DNA of 64,000 nt from Bacteroidota bacterium (GCA_021796215.1 JAJYOK010000003.1:62001-126000), one strand, 5' to 3'. Shown: positions 19,867 to 29,482, numbered from the stretch's first letter. Translations and numbers: made by a program. The notes: generated from the letters alone by a model not told the origin.

Positions 19867-20922
19867 TCATTGACGCATCAGTTGTTCAGCGGCTAACTGC
19901 ACATCTTCTACCTGAATCTCTCCCATGCACTTGAAATGCCCCTTCGGACACGATGCCCTGCCGATGTGAGAGCACGGGCGGCAATCTAAAGCATTATTTT
20001 CTACCACTACAGATTTTGTACCGTACGGAAAGAATCCGAACTCTTTGACGGTCGAACCAAAAATTGCAGCCACCGGACGCTGCTTCGCAGCGGCAAGATG
20101 CATCAAGCCTGTATCGTTTGTGACCACAACATCGCAAAACTCCAATGCGGCGGTAGTTTCAAGAAGTGAAAATTCTCCGGAAAAATCTGCGGCAGCATTT
20201 TCTCCTGCCACATTATTGATTGAAGAGGCAACAAACGCGCAATCTTGTTTGTCATCCTTCCCGCCAAAGATAAGAATCTTCGCGCTAAACTTCTGCGCCA
20301 ATTGAATTCCGAGCTCCGCGAATTTTTCCTTCTGCCATCTTTTTGTAAAATGTTTCGCGCCCGGGCAAAGACCGATAACCTTGTTGAACTTGCTCAACCT
20401 CATTGCCGCAAGTTTACCTGAAATGCCGAACTGAATTTCATCGGGAATAAAAATCTCCAGTCCATTTTCATCGCCGCTGATTTTAAACGGTTTCAATGTT
20501 TCAAGATAGCGGTCGGCAACCTGCACAACATTGTTATAAACATTTCGCTTGAGATACACCAACTGCCATCGCGCACAAATTCGTTTATTGATAACAACGG
20601 TTTCCCTCGGAACACTAACAAGGCGAAGAAATTTCGTTCTGAGATTGTTATGAAGATCAACAGCAAGATCATATCGCTCTGCACGAAGCGCCGCTGCCAG
20701 TTCGCGCAATCCGGCAAACCCTTTCGACGCATCGAACTCGTGCACAACGGAGAGATGATGATTGGAGCGGACAAGCTCGGCAAATTCTTTTTTTACAACA
20801 AAATCAATGCGTGCTTTCGGCCCGACTGCAGAGCGCAGTGCACGCAGCATCGGCGATGCAAGAACGATGTCGCCGATGGAACTTAATCGGAAGACGACTG
20901 TTTTATTAGGTAGTACTTTCAT
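19867..20922 (-). CDS. glycosyltransferase family 9 (heptosyltransferase-like)
   Basis: This 351-residue protein opens with VVFRLSSIGDIVLASPMLRAL, the GT9 N-terminal donor-side motif. Later it has GLCPGAKHFTKRWQKEKFAELG and VVTNDTGLMHLAAA, the ADP-heptose-binding signature of the WaaC/WaaF type. A cysteine-rich patch (DCRPCSHIGRASCPKGHFKC) near the C-terminus is also found in many GT9 proteins. It would add a heptose to lipopolysaccharide core or another surface glycan at the inner membrane. It stands alone, with fbp 95 bp downstream. Confidence 0.88.
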   Translation of the reverse strand: MKVLPNKTVVFRLSSIGDIVLASPMLRALRSAVGPKARIDFVVKKEFAELVRSNHHLSVVHEFDASKGFAGLRELAAALRAERYDLAVDLHNNLRTKFLRLVSVPRETVVINKRICARWQLVYLKRNVYNNVVQVADRYLETLKPFKISGDENGLEIFIPDEIQFGISGKLAAMRLSKFNKVIGLCPGAKHFTKRWQKEKFAELGIQLAQKFSAKILIFGGKDDKQDCAFVASSINNVAGENAAADFSGEFSLLETTAALEFCDVVVTNDTGLMHLAAAKQRPVAAIFGSTVKEFGFFPYGTKSVVVENNALDCRPCSHIGRASCPKGHFKCMGEIQVEDVQLAAEQLMRQ

Positions 20923-20957
20923 TGGACTTCAATGAAAATACATTTTTCATTTTGTAC

Positions 20958-20986
20958 TTGCAACGAAACTGCAAGATGATTATTCT
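20958..20986 (+). promoter_or_regulatory. possible promoter for the MoxR-VWA pair
   Basis: TTGCAA and TATTCT lie 17 bp apart, ~90 bp upstream of the AAA+ gene start. Each box differs from consensus at two bases. Confidence 0.4.
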
Positions 20987-21075
20987 AAAAAAGATTGTGC
21001 ATGCTCCAGAATCACGCACACATGCACTCCAATCTTTTCAACCCTGATTGTCATTATGAAGGAGCAGGCATATTT

Positions 21076-22608
21076 ATGAATCGCCCGTTAACACTTGGCG
21101 AACTCAAAAAAAGCGGCTACAAAGTTCTTGCGGTAAAAGAAGAACTGCGCAACAACCTTATCTGCAAAATTCAGAAAAACGAGGCGCTGTTTCCCGGCAT
21201 TATCGGTTACGAAAAAACGGTGATCCCGTCACTAATCAACGCGATTCTTGCGAAACACGACATTATCCTTCTCGGATTGCGCGGGCAAGCAAAGTCGCGG
21301 CTCGTGCGGCAGCTTCCTTCGCTGCTGGACGAATATGTTCCTATTATCAAAGGAAGCGAGATCAACGACAATCCGTTTGCACCGGTGAGCAAATTCGGCG
21401 TGGACACGGTGAAAGAGCACGGCGATGCAACAGAGATCGAATGGATTCACCGCGACCGCCGCTTCAGCGAGAAGCTTGCAACACCGGATGTAACAATTGC
21501 AGACCTCATCGGCGACATTGACCCGATCAAAGCGGCAACACAGCGGCTGCATTTTTCCCACGAAGGCGCAATTCATTTCGGATTGATTCCGCGAAGCAAC
21601 CGCGGTATTTTTGCCATCAATGAACTGCCCGATCTTCAGCCGAGAATTCAAGTCGGCTTGTTCAATATTCTTGAAGAGAAAGATATTCAGATTCGCGGAT
21701 TCAACATCCGCATTCCTCTCGATGTTATGATCATTTTCACCGCGAACCCGGAGGACTACACCAACCGCGGCAATATCATCACACCGCTGAAAGACCGCAT
21801 TGACTCACAAATTCTCACACATTATCCGCGCACGCTCGAAGATGCAATTGCAATTACGGAACAGGAAGCGTGGATCCGCCGCAACAGATTCGATGTGCGC
21901 GTGCCGCAGTACTTCAAGGAAATTATTGAGCTAATTGCTTTCGAAGCGCGCAAGAGTGAATTTGTTGACCAGAAATCGGGCGTGAGCGCTCGTCTCACTA
22001 TTGCCGCGATGGAAAATCTCGTCAGCAATGCTGAGCGGCGCGCGATTACTCTGAAAGAAAATTATGTTGTGCCCCGTATATGCGATCTGCCGCATGTTCT
22101 TCCCGGTATGACCGGAAAAGTCGAACTTGTGTTTGAAGGCGAACAAGAAGGCGCGGCGAAAGTCAGCAAGGCGCTTATTGGAAAAGCGGTGCGCAGCGTT
22201 TTCAAAGAATATTTTCCCGACCCGCTGCAACGACGCGCGCGTCAGCAGCAACAACAGCAACAAGCAGATCCCGAGTACGGGAAAATCGTCGGATGGTTTG
22301 AGGCGGGCAACTCGCTGGAAGTTGCCGATGAAATGCCGATCGCCGCATACTTCGGTGAATTAGACCGCGTGAAAGGATTGCGCGAGCTTACGAAACGCCA
22401 TTTGAAGATTGAGGAAAACAATAAATATGAGCTTGCCTCCGCAATGGAGTTTGTGCTCGATGGCTTGCATCAGAATTCTAAAATTGCAAAAGATGAAGTT
22501 GATCACATCACGACATACAAAGACATGGTTGGAAGCATTTTCACCGGCCGCGGCTCCGATCCGGGTGAAGATTTGGATGATGATTTCACTTCTGCCGCGC
22601 GGCAATAA
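21076..22608 (+). CDS. MoxR/magnesium-chelatase-type AAA+ ATPase
   Basis: The 510-residue protein (start at 21076, AAGGAG upstream) has the Walker A-like GLRGQAKSRL, a sensor/Walker B region IFAINELPDLQPRIQVGLFN, and VMIIFTANPEDYTNRG. This corresponds to the magnesium chelatase subunit I/MoxR clade. A Gln-rich stretch (about residues 385-395) separates the AAA+ part from a helical C-terminal tail. It is followed 31 bp later by a VWA-domain gene, the usual partner. Such pairs act as ATP-driven remodelling or metal-insertion chaperones. The client is not identified; there are no bacteriochlorophyll genes nearby. Confidence 0.87.
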   Translation: MNRPLTLGELKKSGYKVLAVKEELRNNLICKIQKNEALFPGIIGYEKTVIPSLINAILAKHDIILLGLRGQAKSRLVRQLPSLLDEYVPIIKGSEINDNPFAPVSKFGVDTVKEHGDATEIEWIHRDRRFSEKLATPDVTIADLIGDIDPIKAATQRLHFSHEGAIHFGLIPRSNRGIFAINELPDLQPRIQVGLFNILEEKDIQIRGFNIRIPLDVMIIFTANPEDYTNRGNIITPLKDRIDSQILTHYPRTLEDAIAITEQEAWIRRNRFDVRVPQYFKEIIELIAFEARKSEFVDQKSGVSARLTIAAMENLVSNAERRAITLKENYVVPRICDLPHVLPGMTGKVELVFEGEQEGAAKVSKALIGKAVRSVFKEYFPDPLQRRARQQQQQQQADPEYGKIVGWFEAGNSLEVADEMPIAAYFGELDRVKGLRELTKRHLKIEENNKYELASAMEFVLDGLHQNSKIAKDEVDHITTYKDMVGSIFTGRGSDPGEDLDDDFTSAARQ

Positions 22609-22639
22609 TTTCTAGCAAATACCTTTTACAGGGACAGCA

Positions 22640-23740
22640 ATGAGATTTCAGTATTCAAAATGGACACCTGAATCGCAGACCGACGAACAGCGGCTCCAAA
22701 ACCTGATGCAGCTGTTCAGCCATCTTCTTGTGAAAACAAGCGGTGATGTGCAGGAAGCGATGGAATGGCTGCGCGAACTTGCGCAGCAGTACGGCATTTT
22801 CGATGAGTCGCTTTCAATGGATAATCTCATTGATAAACTGCGGGAAATGGGCGTGCTTGAAGAAGTGAATGGCACGCTGAACTTAACGACACGCGGAGTT
22901 CAAAAAATCCGCAAAGATGCCTTGAAAGAAATTTTCTCTTCGCTTAAAAAAGGAACACTCGGCTCGCATGAAACGCCGGCAACGGGAAGCGGCGTTGAGC
23001 GCTTGAGCGAAACAAAAAAATGGACGTTCGGCGATATGCCAACGAACATTGACCTGACTTCGACAATGACCAATGCGTTCAAGCGGGACGGCATAGAAAA
23101 TTTCCAGCTCAGTGAAGACGACCTTGAAGTATATGAAACGGAAAACCTCTCTTCCTGCGCTACGGTGCTGATGGTAGATATCAGCCACAGCATGATTTTG
23201 TACGGCGAAGACCGCATTACGCCCGCAAAAGAAGTCGGGCTTGCGCTGAGTGAGCTGATCATGACAAAGTATCCGAAAGATTATCTCGCGCTGGTTGTTT
23301 TCGGCGACGATGCCAAGCTTGTGAGCATCAATGAGCTGCCGTTCCTCGAAGTTGGTCCGTTTCACACCAACACACGCGCCGGCTTGCAGCTTGCCCGCAA
23401 TTTGCTCCGGCGCTGCGGCAACGTCAACAAGCAGATTTTTATGATCACGGACGGCAAGCCGTCGGCTATTTTCGAGGATAACGGGCGGCTCTATAAAAAT
23501 TCGTTCGGACTTGATCCGCGCATTGTCAACAAGACACTTGATGAAGCTGTCGCGTGCCGGCGCGAAAAAATCACCATCAGCACATTTATGGTAGCGCGCG
23601 ATCCGTACCTCATTAACTTTATCGAAGAGCTGACAAAATCAAACCACGGACGTGCTTATTATTCCTCCCTGAACGATCTCGGACAATTCATTTTTGTTGA
23701 TTACATCCGGAATCGCCGCAAACGCTTTTCTGCAGGATGA
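22640..23740 (+). CDS. VWA-domain protein, partner of the MoxR ATPase
   Basis: This 366-residue protein has a helical N-terminal half and a von Willebrand factor A domain from about residue 170. The MIDAS metal site is VDISHSM (DxSxS), with the later threonine in HTNTRAGL and the aspartate in ITDGKPS. The protein has no signal peptide, so it is cytoplasmic. Its position 31 bp after the AAA+ gene matches the ChlI/ChlD-like and MoxR-VWA pairs, in which the VWA protein recruits the substrate. Confidence 0.88.
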   Translation: MRFQYSKWTPESQTDEQRLQNLMQLFSHLLVKTSGDVQEAMEWLRELAQQYGIFDESLSMDNLIDKLREMGVLEEVNGTLNLTTRGVQKIRKDALKEIFSSLKKGTLGSHETPATGSGVERLSETKKWTFGDMPTNIDLTSTMTNAFKRDGIENFQLSEDDLEVYETENLSSCATVLMVDISHSMILYGEDRITPAKEVGLALSELIMTKYPKDYLALVVFGDDAKLVSINELPFLEVGPFHTNTRAGLQLARNLLRRCGNVNKQIFMITDGKPSAIFEDNGRLYKNSFGLDPRIVNKTLDEAVACRREKITISTFMVARDPYLINFIEELTKSNHGRAYYSSLNDLGQFIFVDYIRNRRKRFSAG

Positions 23741-23827
23741 AAAAAAGTTTCCCTTGTCATTATTCAGACTTACTCATGAACCCACGCGCTGTTCACCTTT
23801 CGTACTATCTTTACGTTCGGAGGCTGT

Positions 23828-24976
23828 ATGAAAAATATTCGAGAAGCATTGTTCCTGCTTGTCGCCGGAACATTCCTTGTGCAGACCGCACACGCTCTTC
23901 CGCGGTTCGCCATACGAACCGGGGCAAAATGCCAGTCGTGCCATGTCAATCCGACGGGCAAAGGAATGCGCAATGCTTTCGGCTTCAACTACGGAAATGA
24001 AGAATTGCCGATTCCGACATTTAAAGAAGCGACCGGACTTGATGATTTTTCTCCGAGTTTAACTCAGTATTTCAGCATCGGTGCAGATTACCGCACGTTG
24101 TTCTTCTATAACCAAGCCGATAAAACCAGCAGCTTTTTCCAGATGCAGGGCAATTTGTATTTCAATCTCCGGCTGAATAAAAAAGTTTCCGTGTATGTGG
24201 ACAAAGAACTGTACGGAAGTTTTGAGGCGTTCGGACTGGCAAAAATTTTGCCGCTCGATGGTTATGTGAAGCTCGGACAATTTATGCCGGCGTACGGCAC
24301 AAAAGTAGACGACCACAATCTTTTCATTCGGGGCGGACCGTACGATCCAAGGGTTTTCGGCGGAGAGTTTCCTCCCGGCTATCCGCTCGGATTGAATTTT
24401 GGAGCGGGCATGGAAGATGACGGCATTGAACTCGGTTTTGCGCCGAGCATTTTCACTTTTCAATTCGGATTGTTCAACGGCTTTCCGGGCGGCGGACTTA
24501 CTGCAACGAATGCGACAAAATATAAAACAATCTCAATCCGCGGTGATGCAACGATCACGAGCGATCTCATTAACATTAACGTGGGAGGATCGTACTACAA
24601 CAATCCAAATCCACCTATAGGAAGAGCCCATACGAGTTACGGAGCATTTGGCGCAGTGTCGCTCTTCAAAAATCTGACGCTGAATAGTGAAGTTGATTTC
24701 GTAAAAACGCCGTTCGGCGCAAGTGATTCGATCGGCATTATGTATTACAACGAAGTGAATTATCTTCTTGTAACGGGCATTGATCTTAAAGTAGGCTACG
24801 AGTTTTACGACCCCAACAAAGATATCCAGAATGGAAGTTTCTCCGTCATCACGCTCGGCGCAGAACTATTTCCGTTGAGCGGTGTTGAAGTGCTGCCGCT
24901 GTACCAAATCAACACAGAGACGCCGAAAGATTTCAACAATAATAATTTTCTGCTTTTATTCCACTTTTACTTATGA
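23828..24976 (+). CDS. outer-membrane beta-barrel with N-terminal c-type haem site
   Basis: A signal peptide (cleavage likely after AHA, residue 23) is followed by RTGAKCQSCHVNPTGKGMRN, a single CXXCH haem site (C35, C38, H39). The remaining ~330 residues alternate aromatic and polar beta-strands and end in FLLLFHFYL, as in outer-membrane barrels. One chain thus joins a haem domain and a barrel. The 'CQSCHVNPTG' type is known to me from porin-like proteins in bacteria with extracellular electron transfer, but I cannot cite a characterised one. It heads a run of three cytochrome-type genes. Ribosome-binding site GGAGG. Confidence 0.82.
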   Translation: MKNIREALFLLVAGTFLVQTAHALPRFAIRTGAKCQSCHVNPTGKGMRNAFGFNYGNEELPIPTFKEATGLDDFSPSLTQYFSIGADYRTLFFYNQADKTSSFFQMQGNLYFNLRLNKKVSVYVDKELYGSFEAFGLAKILPLDGYVKLGQFMPAYGTKVDDHNLFIRGGPYDPRVFGGEFPPGYPLGLNFGAGMEDDGIELGFAPSIFTFQFGLFNGFPGGGLTATNATKYKTISIRGDATITSDLININVGGSYYNNPNPPIGRAHTSYGAFGAVSLFKNLTLNSEVDFVKTPFGASDSIGIMYYNEVNYLLVTGIDLKVGYEFYDPNKDIQNGSFSVITLGAELFPLSGVEVLPLYQINTETPKDFNNNNFLLLFHFYL

Positions 24977-24986
24977 GTGAAATCCG

Positions 24987-25655
24987 ATGACAAAAACATT
25001 TTTACGAAGCGTTCTCACACTTCTGCTTGTTGCCGGATTAAACTCTTGCAGCGATATGGGCACCGACCCGAAGCCGCCAGTTCAAACGCCAAACGCTCCG
25101 GCGGTGACGCAGGTATTTCCCGATTCCGGGTTTGTCGGGGATACGGTATTCATTCACGGAACGAATTTCGGAACGGCGCAAGGAAGCAGCACGGTACAAT
25201 TCGGTTCCGTTGCCGCCGCAGAAATTCTTGCGTGGCAAGACACGGCGATCACGGTAAAAATTCCTGACGGAGCAGCCAGCGGAGCGATCTCTATAACGGT
25301 CACTGTTGGCGGCAGCGAAAGCAATTCTGCGGCATTCACAGTTCGTTCAGTTGTGCCTGTTGCAACAATTTCATTTGCTGCCGATGTTGAGCCGCTTTTT
25401 GTTTCCTACGGATGTACAAGCTGTCATGGCGGAACAAATAATCTATTTGTGGATTCGTACGCGCATCTCATGGCGGGAACGAGCCTTCACGGACCGGTCG
25501 TTACTCCGGGCAATGGTGAAGGAAGTGTTATCATTCAAAAATTAAGAGGAACTGCATCGTTCGGTGTACGAATGCCGCAAGGCGGGCCGTATCTCCCCGA
25601 TTCATTAATCAGCAAAATCTCAACGTGGATTACTCAAGGTGCGCACAACAACTAA
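24987..25655 (+). CDS. lipoprotein with IPT/TIG domain and monohaem cytochrome domain
   Basis: The 222-residue protein has a lipobox GLNSC (Cys21), an IPT/TIG immunoglobulin-like domain (VTQVFPDSGFVGDTVFIHG to residue ~120), and a C-terminal cytochrome-like domain with GCTSCHGG (C143, C146, H147) and a distal Met in VRMPQGGPYL. It would sit as a surface or periplasmic lipoprotein carrying one haem c. It follows the barrel gene by 10 bp and shares the SYAHLMAG...G.GSVIIQKL layout with the next protein, so the two cytochrome domains are homologous. Confidence 0.85.
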   Translation: MTKTFLRSVLTLLLVAGLNSCSDMGTDPKPPVQTPNAPAVTQVFPDSGFVGDTVFIHGTNFGTAQGSSTVQFGSVAAAEILAWQDTAITVKIPDGAASGAISITVTVGGSESNSAAFTVRSVVPVATISFAADVEPLFVSYGCTSCHGGTNNLFVDSYAHLMAGTSLHGPVVTPGNGEGSVIIQKLRGTASFGVRMPQGGPYLPDSLISKISTWITQGAHNN

Positions 25656-25685
25656 TTCACTTCACACTTAGAAAGGAACAATGCG

Positions 25686-26153
25686 ATGAAGTTTGCTGTC
25701 TCAATAATGTTTGTTCTTGCCGTTGCTTTCGCAGGCTTTACTCTGCAGCAAAGTGGAACGAAATTGAAAATGCCAAAGATGGCGCTAACAGCGACAGCGC
25801 CACAGTCGGCAGAGAAAACAAAAAGCAGCGATAAGAATGATTCAGGCGAGGCAACTATTTCGTTTTCAAAAGACGTCTTCCCAATCATTAAGAAACATTG
25901 TCTTCCCTGTCATGCATCCGACAGCGACAATAAAAGCGAACTTGTTCTTGAATCATACAACGACATCATGACAGGCGGAAAACACGGAACGCCGGTTATT
26001 CCGGGAAAAGGAAGCGAGAGTTTGATCGTTCAAAAGGTTGGACCTAATCCTCCGTTCGGCAGGCAAATGCCGGTGATGTCACGGATAAAATTGACCGACG
26101 GGCAAATTGATACACTCAGTATGTGGATTGATCAGGGCGCAAAGAAAAATTGA
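25686..26153 (+). CDS. exported monohaem c-type cytochrome
   Basis: The 155-residue protein has a signal peptide, a Lys/Ser-rich linker and a cytochrome domain. The haem site is HCLPCHAS (C72, C75, H76), with a methionine in GRQMPVM as likely distal ligand and a LTDGQIDTLSMWIDQGA ending. This resembles the Planctomycete-type cytochrome C domain often found next to substrate-binding modules. It probably passes electrons in the periplasm or at the surface with the two preceding proteins. A clear AAGGA ribosome-binding site and a terminator frame the gene. Confidence 0.87.
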   Translation: MKFAVSIMFVLAVAFAGFTLQQSGTKLKMPKMALTATAPQSAEKTKSSDKNDSGEATISFSKDVFPIIKKHCLPCHASDSDNKSELVLESYNDIMTGGKHGTPVIPGKGSESLIVQKVGPNPPFGRQMPVMSRIKLTDGQIDTLSMWIDQGAKKN

Positions 26154-26176
26154 AGAGAGTGAGATTCTGCAAATTT

Positions 26177-26209
26177 AAAAAGGCTCTGAAATTTTCCAGA
26201 GCCTTTTTT
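26177..26209 (+). terminator. terminator between convergent genes
   Basis: The arms AAAAGGCTCTG and CAGAGCCTTTT are followed by T residues. It ends the cytochrome operon and may also serve the convergent CHRD gene. Confidence 0.88.
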
Positions 26210-26236
26210 GTTGCAACAGTCTCTGATTCAGGTTTT

Positions 26237-27982
26237 TTATTTCAACATGAGCATCTTCTTTACCGCTGTAAATCCATCGCTGCTGTTGAGGCGGTAGAAA
26301 TACATTCCCGATGCAAGATGCGATGCATTAAATTTTACAGCATAAGAGCCGGCAGATTTTATTCCATCAACCAAAGATGCAACTTCCTGTCCAACTAAGT
26401 TGTACACTTTCAGCGTTATGCGTGCAGATTTCGGAAGTTGAAAATTTATCGTTGTGCTGGGATTGAACGGATTCGGATAATTCTGATCAAGCGAATACAA
26501 AGCCGGCACACCTGCGGAAATATTCTTCTTCACGCTCGTAATAACCTGCTCATAGCCCAAATGCATTGTCCCGCTGATTTCTCCTGCGGGCGCAAAGTTC
26601 GAATGAACATTCAGGTAGATCCGGTTTTCAATGAACAACGTGGTAATGCTGTCGGGATTATTCCAATAACCGGATGCAGTGCTGTCGGTAAACGACGCCG
26701 GCATCAGAACACTGCCTTCCGGTGACAGATGAAAATGAGCAGCCGTGTACGTACCATTCAATCCTGCAATCGTCGCGCGGTAACGAAGTGAATCGCCAAA
26801 AGTCGCCCACGCCGTGCCGGTTGCTGTGGAGCTTGTCCCTGCCTGCGAACCGTCCATTGTTGTTGTCAAAACTCCATCGTGTGAAATTAATGTCCCGCTA
26901 ATTTCTCCGACAGGATATGTGTTAGAATGAATGTTGACGTACAATCTGCCGAGCACCAAATCTACCAAATCCTGATCGGCAAGACCGGTCCAATCTTCAT
27001 CGGCGGTGTTTCCGATAAAAGTAATTGGGTGAACAATGCCGCTTGCTCTGTGAATATGCGCGGCAGTGAATGCACTCGAAAGCCCGGCATACGTGACGCT
27101 GTAATGAACATCAAGCGTGCCCAAATTCAAAGCAGCCCATGCCGTGCCGGTCGCAGTTGATGCCGTTCCGGCTTGCGAGTTATCAAGAGCGGCACGAAAA
27201 CCCAATTGGCCGACCGGGATAAGCGTTCCGCTAATTTCACCCTCCGGATAAACATTCGTGTGAATGTTGGCGTAAATGTTTCCACGAATAAACATTGCCC
27301 AAATACTATCCGGCATACCTGTAATACTTCCGCTTGCCGAACTGTCGGTAAACGCTATACCTTCAACAACATTTGTGGTCAACGACGAATGAAAATGTGC
27401 GCCTGTGAACGAGCCTTGTAAGCCGGCATAGGTAAAGTCGTACGTAATCTTGTTGAACGAGCTGTCCTGAGAATCGGAATCAAAAACAACCCATCCTGTT
27501 CCGAGACCTGTGGAATTTGTTCCTGCGCTGCCGCCGTTCATCGCAATAACAAATCCGCCTTGATGTGGACTACAGCGCCCTTGAATTTCGCCTGCCGGAA
27601 ACGCAGACGTATGAATATTCACATAAATACCATGACCACTGAAGAATTGTCCTAGAAGGCTGTCGGGAATATTCGACCACACACCCGAAGCCGTGTTGCT
27701 GGTGCCGAATGAAATCGACTCAACGACTGCTCCACTTTCCGAGTGGAAGTGAGCGGCTGTAAAATTCCCTTGCAAGTTTTGATAGGTGATGAGATATGTT
27801 AGAGTTTTCAAATCCGGCGAGAGAACTCCCCACATTGTTCCTCTTCCGCTCGAAGCCGTTCCTGCCGTTGCTCCATCAAGTGAAGCTGTTATTAGTATTT
27901 GCGCTTCACTAGACCGCGGCAGTCCTGCGAGAAAAAGGAAACAAATAAATAGAATATGGCGGCAATGCAGAAACCTTTTCAT
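26237..27982 (-). CDS. CHRD-repeat secreted protein with type IX sorting domain
   Basis: This 581-residue protein starts at 27982, where an AAGGAGGAG ribosome-binding site precedes MKRFLHCRHI; the longer frame uses an upstream TTG and is rejected. After the signal peptide come four CHRD (chordin) units of ~115 residues. Each has a FTAAHFH- or FTAAHIH-like motif and a YVNIH(T/S)...GEI.G motif. The C-terminal ~80 residues are a type IX sorting domain (QNYPNPFNPSTTINFQLPKS ... GMYFYRLN). It should be exported and attached to the surface. The role of bacterial CHRD proteins is unknown. Confidence 0.9.
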   Translation of the reverse strand: MKRFLHCRHILFICFLFLAGLPRSSEAQILITASLDGATAGTASSGRGTMWGVLSPDLKTLTYLITYQNLQGNFTAAHFHSESGAVVESISFGTSNTASGVWSNIPDSLLGQFFSGHGIYVNIHTSAFPAGEIQGRCSPHQGGFVIAMNGGSAGTNSTGLGTGWVVFDSDSQDSSFNKITYDFTYAGLQGSFTGAHFHSSLTTNVVEGIAFTDSSASGSITGMPDSIWAMFIRGNIYANIHTNVYPEGEISGTLIPVGQLGFRAALDNSQAGTASTATGTAWAALNLGTLDVHYSVTYAGLSSAFTAAHIHRASGIVHPITFIGNTADEDWTGLADQDLVDLVLGRLYVNIHSNTYPVGEISGTLISHDGVLTTTMDGSQAGTSSTATGTAWATFGDSLRYRATIAGLNGTYTAAHFHLSPEGSVLMPASFTDSTASGYWNNPDSITTLFIENRIYLNVHSNFAPAGEISGTMHLGYEQVITSVKKNISAGVPALYSLDQNYPNPFNPSTTINFQLPKSARITLKVYNLVGQEVASLVDGIKSAGSYAVKFNASHLASGMYFYRLNSSDGFTAVKKMLMLK

Positions 27983-28075
27983 AAACTCCTCCTTGTGTTT
28001 AACGGCTAATTGAAAAATGTTCAATTAAAGGTTAAAACAAAAAGAAGTGAACGAAAGATTCCGCAATTTCATTTT

Positions 28076-28110
28076 TAGCCATCCGATTGCTTTAGGCAAT
28101 CGGATGGCTA
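28076..28110. repeat. 35-bp palindrome, copy A (downstream of orphan barrel gene)
   Basis: The arms TAGCCATCCGATTGC and GCAATCGGATGGCTA surround TTTAG. It lies just after the stop of the 28121-29482 gene. Neither side has a clear U-tract. Copy B at 29649-29681 is nearly identical and in the same orientation. Confidence 0.8.
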
Positions 28111-28120
28111 AAAGTTATTT

Positions 28121-29482
28121 CTAAAAGAGCCGATAAGTCAAACCAAATGTAACTCTTATTCCTCCATTTGTTAGTCGGTTTGAAGACGATTGATATTCCA
28201 CCACAGTAAGCTGATCATAGTACGAAATGTTTAATGAAGCTGTGATGTGATTTTCTATGAAATAACTCAAATTGTTCGCCAACCTAAAATAATGATTGAA
28301 CTGGAAATCCGGAGAAACGCTTTGTCCTTCGAAGTATTGATTCTGTCGTTGATAAAGCACACCAAAATCATTCCTGATCTTTTCACCAATTTGATAATAC
28401 AAATGACTCTCAAGATATTGATCAACCCTGTTTTGTTTACCGTAAACGGGGAAGTGAAGACTCGCCGTACTGTACCAATGCAGTGACAACGAAAATGGAT
28501 GGCCATACTGTGCGCTCACAACAATATTGTTTTCCTGTGACTTTGAAAAATATAGCGGCGAAACACCGTAAGAATCGCCCGATGATGTCTCCTGTTGATT
28601 CGTGCCGAATTCAATTCCGCCTTGAACTGTCCAGCCTACATAGCGGGGATAAATTGTTTCATAGAAGAAAACCTCTTCAACGCGTGATACTTCATAAGCA
28701 GACGCTCTTGCTTCTTTAAGCACGCCCATGGCTTCGAGTTTCTTGAATAAATCATCTAAAAAATACTTGTTCGGTCTGTCATAATTCACCACATATTCAT
28801 ACCTTCTTGCATAGGTGTTCACGATCTCGAGTATTTCCTCCTTGCTAAGTTCTCTCGTCAGATATCCGTCTTCCTGCAATCTTTCTAAAATGCGGACAAC
28901 AGCAAACACCGAGCTTGCTTCACGTGTTTTACCGTAACCGGCACCGATTCCAACAATGCCGTTGGCTACTCTGTTCTTGTAGAATTGGGATTCTTGGAGT
29001 ACACCGCTCGTATCTGCCTCTCTTTTGGAAAGTTCATAAACTCCGTGGAGCGCTCCAGAAACATATAAATAAGTTCTATCAGGAACTACGTACGAAGCAT
29101 ATTGTCCTGAAAAGTTAAGACTGCTTTGTTCATAGCCGTTTTTGGATTTCTGTGATGCCTGTGAAGTATAGTATGGATAATTATAGTTTGAGGCAGACTG
29201 ACTAAGCGACCCGCTAATGCTTGTATTTATGTTATAACTTTCATTTTCACTTGAATAACCGAGAAGATGATTAAATCCAAGTGCGAGGCTTCCGTTGTTC
29301 GAAGAATTCTGATTACCGTAAGACTCGCCGGATCGTAAGCTGTTTAAATCTCCTTGTATGTTGCCGAGAAGTCGCCTGTACCGTGATTCAGGAATCCGAA
29401 AATCTTCCATAGAAATGTTTTGCGCCGCAAGCGGGAATGAAGAAGACAGCACAAGAATTAACAACGAACGTAAGCGTGCCAT
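28121..29482 (-). CDS. unknown exported protein, probable outer-membrane beta-barrel
   Basis: I do not recognise this 453-residue protein. It has a signal peptide (LLILVLSSSFPLAAQ) and an Asn/Ser/Tyr-rich region. A helical, charged middle (about residues 205-265, LERLQEDGYLTRELSKEEIL) is followed by alternating beta-strands ending in VTFGLTYRLF, typical of outer-membrane barrels with a terminal Phe. Codon use is more AT-rich than that of its neighbours. The gene is bracketed by two copies of a 33-35-bp palindrome. AAAGGAGAA supports the start. It may have been acquired laterally. Confidence 0.75.
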   Translation of the reverse strand: MARLRSLLILVLSSSFPLAAQNISMEDFRIPESRYRRLLGNIQGDLNSLRSGESYGNQNSSNNGSLALGFNHLLGYSSENESYNINTSISGSLSQSASNYNYPYYTSQASQKSKNGYEQSSLNFSGQYASYVVPDRTYLYVSGALHGVYELSKREADTSGVLQESQFYKNRVANGIVGIGAGYGKTREASSVFAVVRILERLQEDGYLTRELSKEEILEIVNTYARRYEYVVNYDRPNKYFLDDLFKKLEAMGVLKEARASAYEVSRVEEVFFYETIYPRYVGWTVQGGIEFGTNQQETSSGDSYGVSPLYFSKSQENNIVVSAQYGHPFSLSLHWYSTASLHFPVYGKQNRVDQYLESHLYYQIGEKIRNDFGVLYQRQNQYFEGQSVSPDFQFNHYFRLANNLSYFIENHITASLNISYYDQLTVVEYQSSSNRLTNGGIRVTFGLTYRLF

